Source: JAZIHH01 sp036678685
GTDB lineage: Bacteria > Bacillota > UBA4882 > UBA10575
Length of the DNA: 64,000 nucleotides
Assembly (NCBI GenBank): GCA_036678685.1
Contig: JAZIHH010000001.1
Span: 62,001-126,000, forward strand
Direction of reading: 5' to 3'
Shown here piece after piece: positions 34,886-43,017 of the stretch. Positions within the stretch are counted from its first letter, which is position 1. Every line of letters starts with the position of its first letter. Both the position numbers and the translations under genes were made by a program. Below the pieces are notes generated by a model. It was not told the origin of the DNA. It worked only from the letters and a program-made list of their open reading frames with translations, and did not search any database.

Positions 34886-35374
34886 TCATTTGTAACGTGC
34901 CAAAATTTCGGGGATTTTGTCCGGCGTCAACCGGCCGTAAACATCATCCCCGATGGTAATCACCGGGGCCAGTCCGCAGGCGCCCACGCAACGGGTGGTG
35001 TCCAGGGTAAAAAGACCGTCACGCGTGGTATTGCCGTCCGTAAGGTTCAAGGTTTCCTTAATCTTGTCTAAAATCGCGGACGCGCCTTTAACGTAACAGG
35101 CCGTCCCCAAACAGACACCGATCGTATATTTACCTCGCGGTTCCTGGGAGAAAAAGGAATAAAAAGTAATCACCCCGTAGACTTCACTCAAGGGAATGCC
35201 CAACCCTTCCGCGATTCTCACCTGTACGTCCCGGGGCAAATGGCCAAAGAGCAATTGCGCCCGGTGGAGCACGGGGATTAAAGCGCCCGGCTTCCCTTTG
35301 TATTCTTGCAACAGGTTGTCAAGTTCGCGGTATTTATCTTCATGGCAACATCCCCGGCAAGCAACTTCTGTCAT
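34886..35374 (-). CDS. hydC: HydC, NuoE-like [2Fe-2S] subunit
   Basis: A 162-residue thioredoxin-like ferredoxin subunit. ALIPVLHRAQLLFGHLP, VYGVITFYSFF and the cluster ligands CLGTAC ... CVGACGLAP are the NuoE/HydC pattern (C-x4-C and C-x3-C). It passes electrons between HydB flavin and the rest of the complex. The ATG at 35374 has AAGGAGG eight bases ahead. An additional N-terminal CRGCC is not a conserved ligand set. Next genes are the ATPase and hydB. Confidence 0.92.
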   Translation of the reverse strand: MTEVACRGCCHEDKYRELDNLLQEYKGKPGALIPVLHRAQLLFGHLPRDVQVRIAEGLGIPLSEVYGVITFYSFFSQEPRGKYTIGVCLGTACYVKGASAILDKIKETLNLTDGNTTRDGLFTLDTTRCVGACGLAPVITIGDDVYGRLTPDKIPEILARYK

Positions 35375-35475
35375 CACCTTTGCCTCCTTACTTTTCTATA
35401 CCGCTCCCAACTTAGATTATCACTTTTCACTGTTTGTTACAATTAAACTACGGTCATTACTTTGTTAGAAAATTG

Positions 35476-36183
35476 TTAAGGAACCGGGAGTAGTGACAAC
35501 AACTGGTCCCAGCAGGCGGCTTCGAGGTTAAATACGGTTCTTCCGCGGCCGATTTCCTCGGGACGATGGGCATCCGACGAACAGATAAAACAATAGCCCG
35601 GAAACTTCGCTTGCAGTTCTGTTCCGTCGTCACCGGCGGAAATCTCCAGCACTTTCCGGGGAAAGCAAGCCGGCAGCATACCCAGTTGGGAGAGGAGACT
35701 AAAGGAAGGGCGCATGATATGGGCGGGATAAACCAGACCGCCCAGGGCCGCGACTTGGGCCACCACTTCCTCCAAGGAAAATGCGGTAGAGTTTAAGAGC
35801 AGGATTTTCTCTTCACCGATACAATTTCCTTCTTCATCCACCAGCATTTGTTGGCCGAAGTACTCCGGGCGGTTGACTACCGGCGGCAAACTCTTTTTAA
35901 CCATCTCCCCCCAAGCCATGGCCGGTTCCAGCGCGGGAAAGAGACAAACCAGATGAACCTCTTCCCTGGTCTGTACTTCCATCCCGGGAATAACCCACAG
36001 ATCCGGCGGGGGAGACGATAAAAAAGCCGGCAGGTTTCCCGTACTGTTATGATCGGTGATGGCAATGATTTTCAAGCCGGCTTCCCGGGCCCGGGAAAAT
36101 ATCCGGGGCGGGTCCATTTCCCTCTCGGCGCACGGGGAAAGGGCGGTATGGATATGAAGGTCGGCCGGAAAAAACGGACTCAT
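35476..36183 (-). CDS. PHP-domain phosphoesterase-like protein
   Basis: A 235-residue PHP-domain protein with the metal-binding motifs DLHIHTALSPC, ITDHNS, PGMEVQT, PAHI and SSDAHRPEE, in the order of PHP phosphoesterases. Members of this group accompany putative sensory [FeFe] hydrogenases in Clostridia, often beside DRTGG proteins. The substrate is unknown. It overlaps the preceding DRTGG gene by four bases, showing translational coupling. Confidence 0.85.
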   Translation of the reverse strand: MSPFFPADLHIHTALSPCAEREMDPPRIFSRAREAGLKIIAITDHNSTGNLPAFLSSPPPDLWVIPGMEVQTREEVHLVCLFPALEPAMAWGEMVKKSLPPVVNRPEYFGQQMLVDEEGNCIGEEKILLLNSTAFSLEEVVAQVAALGGLVYPAHIMRPSFSLLSQLGMLPACFPRKVLEISAGDDGTELQAKFPGYCFICSSDAHRPEEIGRGRTVFNLEAACWDQLLSLLPVP

Positions 36184-36524
36184 TTTCCTTCCTCTAATAA
36201 CGCCCGGTAGAGGCGGCCGGCAGTCTCAAAGGTCGGCAAGGAAGTAGCCAGCAAGACAATGCCTTCCGCCCGCGCCCGTTCCACGGTGGAAGGATCGGGC
36301 GTACTCCCGGCGGTAAATAAAACAGCGGCCAAATTTAACAGCAAAGCTACGGCCGCTACGTTGGTGTGGGTCTGAATGGTCAACCAGACCTGCCCTTCTT
36401 CCGCATGCCCCATGACGTCGCTGAGTAAATCGGAAACATATACTCCCCGGCAGACCCGGTCCATTTTATCTTCACCGGTAATAACCCGGGCGGCGGTTAT
36501 TTCCACTACTTTTTGTAAATTCAC
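36180..36524 (-). CDS. DRTGG-domain protein
   Basis: A 114-residue protein made of one DRTGG-type domain, a possible ligand-sensing fold. The start MNLQKVVEITAARVITGE and the middle YVSDLLSDVMGHAEEGQVWLTIQTH correspond to the paralogue at 38325, with the LSDVM/LMSDVL step conserved in both. It overlaps both neighbours by four bases (hydrogenase-like gene before, PHP gene after). Confidence 0.75.
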   Translation of the reverse strand: MNLQKVVEITAARVITGEDKMDRVCRGVYVSDLLSDVMGHAEEGQVWLTIQTHTNVAAVALLLNLAAVLFTAGSTPDPSTVERARAEGIVLLATSLPTFETAGRLYRALLEEGK

Positions 36525-37876
36525 TTTTTTCCCTCCTTCTCCGTTTCCGGTCTCAAAGTCTGCGGCCGTTTTTGCGAAAAAATCAGTAACTTACGGGCCA
36601 ACTCCTCCAGTTCCTCCCGCAAAATGAAGATACAGTCGGATAACTGGGCATTACCCTGGACAATATCTTCGGCCAAAGAACGACAGGTGGGAGAACCGCA
36701 GGCGCCGCAATCCAGCCCCGGCAGTTGGGTCATTAATTGGCCAATCTTCTCCATTTTCCGGATCGCCACACTTAAATCTTTATCCAGCTGCAAGGCGGGC
36801 CGGGCCGTCAATTCTTCCGTCCAGTAGAAAAAAGACTGCGGGTATAGTGTCCGGCCCAAAGCCGAAACCTCCGCCGGTAACTTCTTGTCGCCGGCCGCTT
36901 CCGCCAGTTTCCTGATTTTCACCCGGGCGACAAAAGGATTTTCCACGGTCAACGCTCCGCCCACACACCCTTCCTGGCAAGCCATGGCCTCAATATAATC
37001 GATATCGTTGAGCTTGTCCATTTCTATTTCTTCCAGAAGGGCGGCCACATTATGGATCCCGTCAACCGACAAGGCATTTTCCCATTTGACCGCGACACTC
37101 TCCCCTCCCGCCCGGGCCCAACCAATGCCCACCCCGGTACTTTTGGGCTCCACCTTTGCCTTTTCCCCGGTTTCCACTTGCTCCTGCAGCTTCCCGTAGA
37201 GAGAAACAAAGGGAAGAGCGCCGTCCACCCGGTAATCCTGTTGCACAGCGGTTTTAATCTCTGTGATCTTGGCCGGACAGGGGGTAATAAAAAATAAACC
37301 CACCTCTTCCGGGGGAAACTCCAGCTCGGGCAGGCGGTTACGGTAAAAAAGCTTCGCGGCGGTGACATACGGTGGATCAATGGGAATGATATGGGGAATC
37401 AAGCCCGGGAACCGGACCTGGATGAGGCGGACCACCGCCGGGCAGGAAGAAGAGATCAGAGGCAGGTTTCTCCGGCCGTTCCCCGCCGTATACTCTTTCA
37501 AGTACTCCCGTACCGCATAGGTCGTCAACTCCGCCGCCGCCGCCACTTCATAGACTTCATCAAAGCCGATCCGGAGAAGCGCCGCCAAAACCTGGCGGGG
37601 GAGCACCCCTTTTTTAAATTGCCCGTAAAGACTGGGGGCGGGAAGCGCCACCCGGTAACGGAATTTTTTCAAGTCATCAAGCGTATCACTAAGCGCTTTC
37701 TTGGCGTGATGTTCACAGGTGCGAATGCATTCACCGCAATCGATACAACGCTCCGTTAAAATTACCGCTTTTCCTCCCCGCACCCTTATGGCCTCGGTGG
37801 GGCAGTTCTTAATACAATTGGTGCACCCCTGACATTTTTCTTCGGCTAGAACCACCGAATGGTACCTGGTCTCCAC
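36521..37876 (-). CDS. Putative sensory [FeFe]-hydrogenase (HydS/HfsB-like)
   Basis: A 451-residue protein: two-cluster ferredoxin domain (CQGCTNCIKNC 15-25, CIDCGECIRTC 44-54), an H-cluster domain, and a C-terminal [4Fe-4S] domain (Cys390, 393, 398, 415; LDCGACGSPTC). The four H-cluster cysteines are kept: Cys145 in SSSCPAVV, Cys200 in TPCPAKITE, and Cys300/Cys304 in EAMACQEGC. The proton-shuttling Cys before the first ligand is replaced by Ser144, which is typical of low-activity group C/D enzymes thought to sense H2 or redox state. Context (HATPase, DRTGG, PHP, HydBC) supports a sensory or regulatory role. Catalysis at low rate is not excluded. Confidence 0.87.
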   Translation of the reverse strand: METRYHSVVLAEEKCQGCTNCIKNCPTEAIRVRGGKAVILTERCIDCGECIRTCEHHAKKALSDTLDDLKKFRYRVALPAPSLYGQFKKGVLPRQVLAALLRIGFDEVYEVAAAAELTTYAVREYLKEYTAGNGRRNLPLISSSCPAVVRLIQVRFPGLIPHIIPIDPPYVTAAKLFYRNRLPELEFPPEEVGLFFITPCPAKITEIKTAVQQDYRVDGALPFVSLYGKLQEQVETGEKAKVEPKSTGVGIGWARAGGESVAVKWENALSVDGIHNVAALLEEIEMDKLNDIDYIEAMACQEGCVGGALTVENPFVARVKIRKLAEAAGDKKLPAEVSALGRTLYPQSFFYWTEELTARPALQLDKDLSVAIRKMEKIGQLMTQLPGLDCGACGSPTCRSLAEDIVQGNAQLSDCIFILREELEELARKLLIFSQKRPQTLRPETEKEGKK

Positions 37877-37891
37877 CTTATCACCCCATGG

Positions 37892-38320
37892 TTATTTATT
37901 CAAAAACCGCATAACCACCCTGGTGCCAAGATTTTTTTCGGATTCGATTATTATCTCGTCCGTGCATTTTTTCATGTTCGGCAAACCCATTCCGGCGCCG
38001 AATCCCATCTCCCTGGCCAAATCGGAAGCAGTGGAAAAGCCTTCTTGCATCGCCTGCTCGATATCGTCAATCCCCGGTCCTTCGTCTTCGGCGATGACCC
38101 GTATTTCGCCCTCTTCCACCTGAAGAACCAAACGCCCGCGGCGGGCGTGAAGAACAATGTTCATCTCCGCCTCGTAAGAAGCAATGGAAACCCGCCGGAT
38201 CACGGCGGCGTCGATCCCCAGTTGTCTTAAGGTTTTCTTTATTTTGCTCGCCGCTTCGCCGGCGGCGATGAAATCGCCGCCGGTCACCGGAAAATCCAAA
38301 GACATCCTGGGGGCCGACAT
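37892..38320 (-). CDS. RsbW-like HATPase of the hydrogenase cluster
   Basis: A 142-residue GHKL ATPase resembling anti-sigma-factor serine kinases such as RsbW: SIASYEAEMNIVLHARRG (N-box with N), AEDEGPGIDD (G1) and GAGMGLPNMKKCTDE (G2). It lies 15 bases before the putative sensory hydrogenase gene, an arrangement seen in clostridial hydrogenase clusters. Which protein it phosphorylates or binds cannot be told. No sigma factor or antagonist gene is adjacent. Confidence 0.82.
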   Translation of the reverse strand: MSAPRMSLDFPVTGGDFIAAGEAASKIKKTLRQLGIDAAVIRRVSIASYEAEMNIVLHARRGRLVLQVEEGEIRVIAEDEGPGIDDIEQAMQEGFSTASDLAREMGFGAGMGLPNMKKCTDEIIIESEKNLGTRVVMRFLNK

Positions 38321-38324
38321 CTTT

Positions 38325-38693
38325 TCACCTCCCGGTCAAACTCAAGCCGCTACAACCTTTCAACCCGGCCATGTACAAGAGGCCGCAGGTTTCATAAAGC
38401 GGTAACACGGTCGACAAGAGGGGAAGATTGTTTTTCCGGGCCATCTCAATTACCTCCGGAGGGGGTTTCTTCCCGCGGACAAAAACGACGGCGCTGAGAT
38501 CGATCATATCGGCGGTGCGAATGACCTGTGAATTGGTTAAGCCGGTCAATAAAAGGGTTTTTTCCTTGGTAAAAGTCAAGACGTCGCTCATCAAATCCGA
38601 ACCGCAGACACAACGCGGTTCGATCTGGTCCAAAACCTCTTCTCCCACTAAAACTTCGGCATTTAAAATTTTTTGTATTTCCCGTAAGTTCAT
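38325..38693 (-). CDS. DRTGG-domain protein, first gene of the hydrogenase cluster
   Basis: A 122-residue single DRTGG-domain protein, MNLREIQKILNAEVLVGE at the start and CVCGSDLMSDVLTF in the middle, paralogous to the gene at 36180. The ATG at 38693 has GAGGTG nine bases ahead. A start at 38723 has no ribosome site. It opens the long minus-strand run that ends with hydB. The gap of 159 bases before it is AT-rich and carries TTGTCGTATTATT, a near match to a Spo0A box, also found ahead of the M28 gene. Confidence 0.75.
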   Translation of the reverse strand: MNLREIQKILNAEVLVGEEVLDQIEPRCVCGSDLMSDVLTFTKEKTLLLTGLTNSQVIRTADMIDLSAVVFVRGKKPPPEVIEMARKNNLPLLSTVLPLYETCGLLYMAGLKGCSGLSLTGR

Positions 38694-38852
38694 GAAAGAA
38701 AACACCTCATTTTTTATTCCCATGCTTCCGGCTGTTTAAAAAACTGCCGTCGTTGGCAAAAAGTATTTATAAAAAAATAATACGACAATTCTCCGTTGAT
38801 ATCCTGCTCCACAGAGAACTGCCGTATAATATTTTGTTACTTAAGTAAAGGC

Positions 38853-39323
38853 TTATTCTTCTTTAATAAAAGCACTGAAACCTTTCTCGCTCAATTCTCT
38901 TTGCAACTGGTCGGCGTTCACCGGGTTGGCAAAAGCTCCGACCTGGACATAACAGGGGACCCCCGGGCTGACAAAGACCGGATAACCATAATCTTCAAGT
39001 TCCGCCGCGATGTTCATGGCTTCCGCTCTCTCCGGAAAAGGCCCCAGTTGGACTTTGTACCTTACGGACATCGTCTCCCCCGCGGTGTCCGGTCCCCAAA
39101 ATACCTCCCCGTAACCCCCCTCCGTTTCCGGAAATTCAAACGTCAACGGACTTTGGATCTCCTCATGCCAGCTTTGCACGGGAGTCATGGGTTCCTCCCG
39201 TACCCAGTCATTGAACAAGGTGCCAAATATTACTCCTACCGAAATAGCCAGAAAGGCCATGAAAACCAGCCCGGCAATTTTGGTCAGTAATGATGTTAAC
39301 GCTTTTATCTGACGTTTTTCCAT
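38853..39323 (-). CDS. SPOR-domain membrane protein
   Basis: A 156-residue protein: cytoplasmic N-terminus, one membrane helix (about 14-35), short linker, and a C-terminal SPOR domain from about 85 (YKVQLGPFPERAEAMNIAAELEDYGYPVF then YVQVGAFANPVNADQLQRELSEKGF). SPOR domains bind glycan strands lacking stem peptides at septa. It follows murA by 195 bases, so a role at the division site or forespore septum is plausible. AAGGAGGG precedes the ATG. Confidence 0.88.
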   Translation of the reverse strand: MEKRQIKALTSLLTKIAGLVFMAFLAISVGVIFGTLFNDWVREEPMTPVQSWHEEIQSPLTFEFPETEGGYGEVFWGPDTAGETMSVRYKVQLGPFPERAEAMNIAAELEDYGYPVFVSPGVPCYVQVGAFANPVNADQLQRELSEKGFSAFIKEE

Positions 39324-39518
39324 TATTATCCCTCCTTACTGTTAGAAAATAAACCCTCTCTTTATAAATGTTACGATCCCGCCCCAAAATTATTCCATAA
39401 ACTTATCCACCGGCCCGCCGGCCCCGGAAAGCTTGTCCGCCATCCTCCGGGGGCGGTCCCAAGAAAAAAAGCCCGGGAGAGAGGGTTGGTTAAAGTACAG
39501 GCTTAAGGCAGGGATGAT

Positions 39519-40805
39519 TTATTCGTCTTTCTCCTTTAGGTCTTTATCCTTTAATCGTTTAATTCTCGCCCCCAGTTTACCCAGTTTTTCTTCGATCTTC
39601 TCATAACCGCGGTCCAACAATTGGACATCTTCCACAATGGTCCTTCCTTTGGCCGCCAACCCGGCCAAAACCATGGCCGCTCCCGCCCGCAGGTCCGGGG
39701 CCACCACCGTGGCCCCGGTAAAGCCGGGTACACCCTTCACAATGGCGCTTCTTCCTTCCACCCTGATATTGGCGCCCATCCGGATTAATTCGTCAACATA
39801 ACGGAAACGGCCGCTGAAAACGTTCTCCGTCAAGACGCTGGTCCCTTCCGCCAAGGAAAGAGTGGCCGCCATCTGCGGTTGCAGATCGGTGGGAAAACCC
39901 GGATAGGGCAGGACAGTAACGTCCACCGCCCGCAACCGGCGCGGAGCTTTGACCCGGATCCTGTCTTCATCGGCCTCAACCTCCACCCCGGCCTCTTTCA
40001 GTTTGGCCATGAGCGACTCCAGATGTTCGGGGATAATATCTTTTAAGGTAATTTCTCCTCCGGAAATTACCGCCCCCAAAATATAGGTTCCCGCCTCAAT
40101 CCGGTCCGGGATTACCGTATAATCGATGGGGACGGAACGCAAGGATTTAACTCCCTCAATGCGGATCATATCCGTTCCGGCCCCGCGGATCCGGGCGCCC
40201 AGCCGGTTATAGAAGTTTTGTTCTTCGATAATCTCGGGTTCCTTGGCGGCATTACGGATCACGGTGGTTCCCTTAGCCAGGATCGCGGCGGCCATTATAT
40301 TTTCTGTCGCCCCTACGCTGGGGAAATCCAGGTGGATGTCGGCGCCGGTTAATTCCCCGGCCCGGACATAGATGTAGCCGTGTTCTTCCACTACTTCCGC
40401 GCCCAGCATCTGAAAACCCTTCAAATGAAGATCAATGGGTCGTTGTCCGATAACGCAACCCCCGGGTTGAAACAGTTTCACCTTTTTGCTCCGGGAAAGT
40501 AAAGGGCCCATCACCTGAACCGAAGCTCTCATCTTGCGGACCAGGTCATCGGGGGCGGAATAACCCAGGTCGTCATGGGGTTTAATCCTCAGGACCGCTT
40601 CGTCCGCCCAGGAGACTTCCGCGCCCAGGCTGCGCAATACTTCTATCATAGTCAAGACATCTTTAATCAGGGGAACATTTCTGATGATGCATTCATTCCG
40701 GGTTAAAAGCGCGGCGGCCATTAACTTTAAGACGGCATTCTTCGCCCCGCTGATTGATACTTCGCCCGCAAGAGGATAGCCACCATCGATCTGCAAGCGT
40801 TCCAC
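39519..40805 (-). CDS. murA: MurA, UDP-GlcNAc 1-carboxyvinyltransferase
   Basis: Transfers enolpyruvate from PEP to UDP-GlcNAc, the first committed step of peptidoglycan synthesis. I start it at GTG 40805 (428 residues), five bases after GGAGGTGA and matching the family N-terminus (VERLQIDGGYPLAGEVSISGAKN). An ATG at 40850 would add 15 unlike residues. The active-site Cys117 lies in GGCVIGQRPIDLHL, so fosfomycin's target residue is present. TDLQPQMAA and GRFRYVDELIRMGA are further landmarks. It is last in the division/cell-wall cluster, 116 bases after the ftsW stop. Confidence 0.95.
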   Translation of the reverse strand: MERLQIDGGYPLAGEVSISGAKNAVLKLMAAALLTRNECIIRNVPLIKDVLTMIEVLRSLGAEVSWADEAVLRIKPHDDLGYSAPDDLVRKMRASVQVMGPLLSRSKKVKLFQPGGCVIGQRPIDLHLKGFQMLGAEVVEEHGYIYVRAGELTGADIHLDFPSVGATENIMAAAILAKGTTVIRNAAKEPEIIEEQNFYNRLGARIRGAGTDMIRIEGVKSLRSVPIDYTVIPDRIEAGTYILGAVISGGEITLKDIIPEHLESLMAKLKEAGVEVEADEDRIRVKAPRRLRAVDVTVLPYPGFPTDLQPQMAATLSLAEGTSVLTENVFSGRFRYVDELIRMGANIRVEGRSAIVKGVPGFTGATVVAPDLRAGAAMVLAGLAAKGRTIVEDVQLLDRGYEKIEEKLGKLGARIKRLKDKDLKEKDE

Positions 40806-40921
40806 CGGCGTCACCTCCAAAGCCACTGGCAGGATAGGTATTTTCTTCATTCTCCGGAGACAGTAGATATTCTATGCAATAACCGGGCTTTATGACAATA
40901 AGCCTGTCCAAAAAAGGAATT

Positions 40922-42022
40922 TCAAATCGTCCCTCCCGCCGCTTTGGAGATATTGAGCAAGATCCCGATGGAAATAAGGGTAATCCATAGTGATGAACCC
41001 CCGGCGCTTATCAACGGCAGGGTAATTCCGGTGGCGGGTACGGTGGAGGTTACCACGGCAATATTAATCAACGCCTGGACAATCAACCACGAGGTTATTC
41101 CCACCGCCAGCAGGCTGCCGTAATGATCCCGCACCGACAAGGCGATTTTATAACCGCGCCAGGCGAGAAGGAAAAAGAGGAATAAAATGGTCAGGCTCCC
41201 GATTAAGCCAAGTTCCTCGCCGATAATGGCAAAAATGTAATCCGAATGGGGTTCCGGGAGGTAAAAAAACTTTTGTCTGCTTCGCCCCAGGCCGACACCG
41301 AAAAGGCCTCCGGAACCCAAAGCCATTAAACCCTGGATGATTTGCCACCCGTCCCCTTTCGGGTCGGCCATGGGGTCAAGGAAGGTAAGCAGCCGCCGCA
41401 GACGGTACGGTTCCTGAAAAATCAGGGCCAAGCCCGCCCCGGCGCAGACCAGTCCCACCAGGGACAGATGAAACAGGCGCGCCCCGGCGGTAAAAAGCAT
41501 GATAAAGAAGATGCTGAAAACAACTACCGTCGTACCAAGATCGGGTTCCAAGATAATTAAACCCCCGATGACCAGGGTATAAAAGAAGGGCAGCAAAATT
41601 CCGGTGGCGAAGTTTTTCACTTCGGAGCCGATTTCCGAGAGGTAATGGGCTAAGACAAAGATCAGGCCCAGTTTGGCGAATTCGGAGGGTTGTATGGTCA
41701 AAAACCCCAGGTCAATCCAGCGCCGCACCCCGTGAATCGCTTCCCCGGCGTAAAGAACGGCAATCAGGAAGACCGGCGACAGGATGGCAAAGAGAGTTGT
41801 CAATTTACGCAAGCGGCGGTAGTCAATCTTGCTGGTGCCGATTAAGAGCATAATCCCCAACAAGGCGTAGACTGCCTGACGTTTCCCGTAAAAAAACGGA
41901 TCCTTGCCGTCGGTTACACTCAGAGCCCTGGGCGCACTGGCGCTGGTCACCAGAATAACCCCTAAAATAACCAGAAAAAGAGTGCTTAAAAAGAGAAAAT
42001 GATCCGGGCCTTGTTTTTTCAC
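40922..42022 (-). CDS. ftsW: FtsW/SpoVE-type SEDS glycosyltransferase
   Basis: A 366-residue SEDS polymerase with ten hydrophobic helices that builds glycan strands with a partner transpeptidase. Family marks are GVRRWIDLGFLTIQPSEFAKLGL, LEPDLGTTVVV, PHSDYIFAIIGEELG and the ending TGITLPLISAGGSSLW. FtsW (division) and SpoVE (spore cortex) cannot be told apart by sequence alone. The context directly after mraY and with a PASTA-type PBP in the cluster fits either. Confidence 0.9.
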   Translation of the reverse strand: MKKQGPDHFLFLSTLFLVILGVILVTSASAPRALSVTDGKDPFFYGKRQAVYALLGIMLLIGTSKIDYRRLRKLTTLFAILSPVFLIAVLYAGEAIHGVRRWIDLGFLTIQPSEFAKLGLIFVLAHYLSEIGSEVKNFATGILLPFFYTLVIGGLIILEPDLGTTVVVFSIFFIMLFTAGARLFHLSLVGLVCAGAGLALIFQEPYRLRRLLTFLDPMADPKGDGWQIIQGLMALGSGGLFGVGLGRSRQKFFYLPEPHSDYIFAIIGEELGLIGSLTILFLFFLLAWRGYKIALSVRDHYGSLLAVGITSWLIVQALINIAVVTSTVPATGITLPLISAGGSSLWITLISIGILLNISKAAGGTI

Positions 42023-42039
42023 CCTACCTCACCCCGGTT

Positions 42040-43017
42040 TTATAATTTATAACCGGCCAGCCCCAAAAGGGCCAGCAGGGCGCCGATGAGCCAAAACCTG
42101 ACCACAATCTTGCTTTCAACCATACCGCCCAGTTCATAATGGTGATGCAACGGGCTCATCCGGAAAACCCTCTTCCCGGTTAAACGAAAAGAAATCACTT
42201 GAATGATCACAGAGAGGACTTCGGCCACAAAAATCCCCCCGACGACCAGCAGGAAAAGAGCGGTCCCGGAAAGAATGCCCATTGTCCCCAAGGCCGCTCC
42301 CAGGGCCAGCGAACCGGTATCGCCCATAAACACTTGGGCCGGGGGGCAATTAAACCAGATAAAGCCGGCGCAGGCACCGACGAGGGCCGCGGCAAAAATC
42401 CCCAAATCGGGATACCCGGCCAGAACGGCCAAAACACCCATGGCCAAACCGGTGGTGACACAACTCCCGGCGGCCAGGCCGTCAAGGCCGTCCGTGAAAT
42501 TGACGGCATTGGAGGTGCCGACCACCACGAAAATAACAAAGAACAGGGTGGTCAGGGGGTGCACAAAAGGCAGGTACCAAGAGAAAAAAGGGACCTGCAG
42601 GGTATCCATAATCCCCGCGCGGATGACATAAACAGCGAGCAGGCCGGCGAAAAAAATCTGGAACAGCAACTTGTACCGGGCTTTCAACCCCAGCGGGCGG
42701 CGGTGGATAATAATCAACAGGTCGTCAAGGAAACCGATTAAGCCGTAAGAGAAAGTAAGAAAGAGGCACCACCGGACCGCCGGCGTCCACGGCCGGCCCA
42801 TCCCGGCAAGGATACCGGCGGTCAAGCCGCCCAAAATCAGCACACCACCCATGGTGGGGGTTCCGGATTTACGCTGATGGGAACGGGGAGCGTCCGTCCG
42901 GACATTTTGCCCGGCCTTAATTGTTCTCAACAACCGGATGGTAAAGGGACCGGTGAAGACGACAAATAAAAAAGCAAGCAATCCCGCGGCCAGAAAATTA
43001 GTCCAGGGCACTCCCAT
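42040..43017 (-). CDS. mraY: MraY, phospho-MurNAc-pentapeptide transferase
   Basis: Makes lipid I by transferring phospho-MurNAc-pentapeptide to undecaprenyl phosphate in the membrane. The 325-residue protein has about ten helices, RTDAPRSHQRKSGTPTMGG, NFTDGLDGLAAG with the catalytic Asp cluster, NCPPAQVFMGDTGSL and MSPLHHHYELGG. It shares one base with murF (its ATG ends where murF's stop begins) and lies 17 bases before ftsW. murD, which usually follows mraY, is absent. Confidence 0.96.
   Translation of the reverse strand: MGVPWTNFLAAGLLAFLFVVFTGPFTIRLLRTIKAGQNVRTDAPRSHQRKSGTPTMGGVLILGGLTAGILAGMGRPWTPAVRWCLFLTFSYGLIGFLDDLLIIIHRRPLGLKARYKLLFQIFFAGLLAVYVIRAGIMDTLQVPFFSWYLPFVHPLTTLFFVIFVVVGTSNAVNFTDGLDGLAAGSCVTTGLAMGVLAVLAGYPDLGIFAAALVGACAGFIWFNCPPAQVFMGDTGSLALGAALGTMGILSGTALFLLVVGGIFVAEVLSVIIQVISFRLTGKRVFRMSPLHHHYELGGMVESKIVVRFWLIGALLALLGLAGYKL

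Noticed and set aside
39430..39520. 17-codon peptide MADKLSGAGG... between murA and the SPOR gene
   Set aside because: ATG abuts its Shine-Dalgarno and nothing supports translation.
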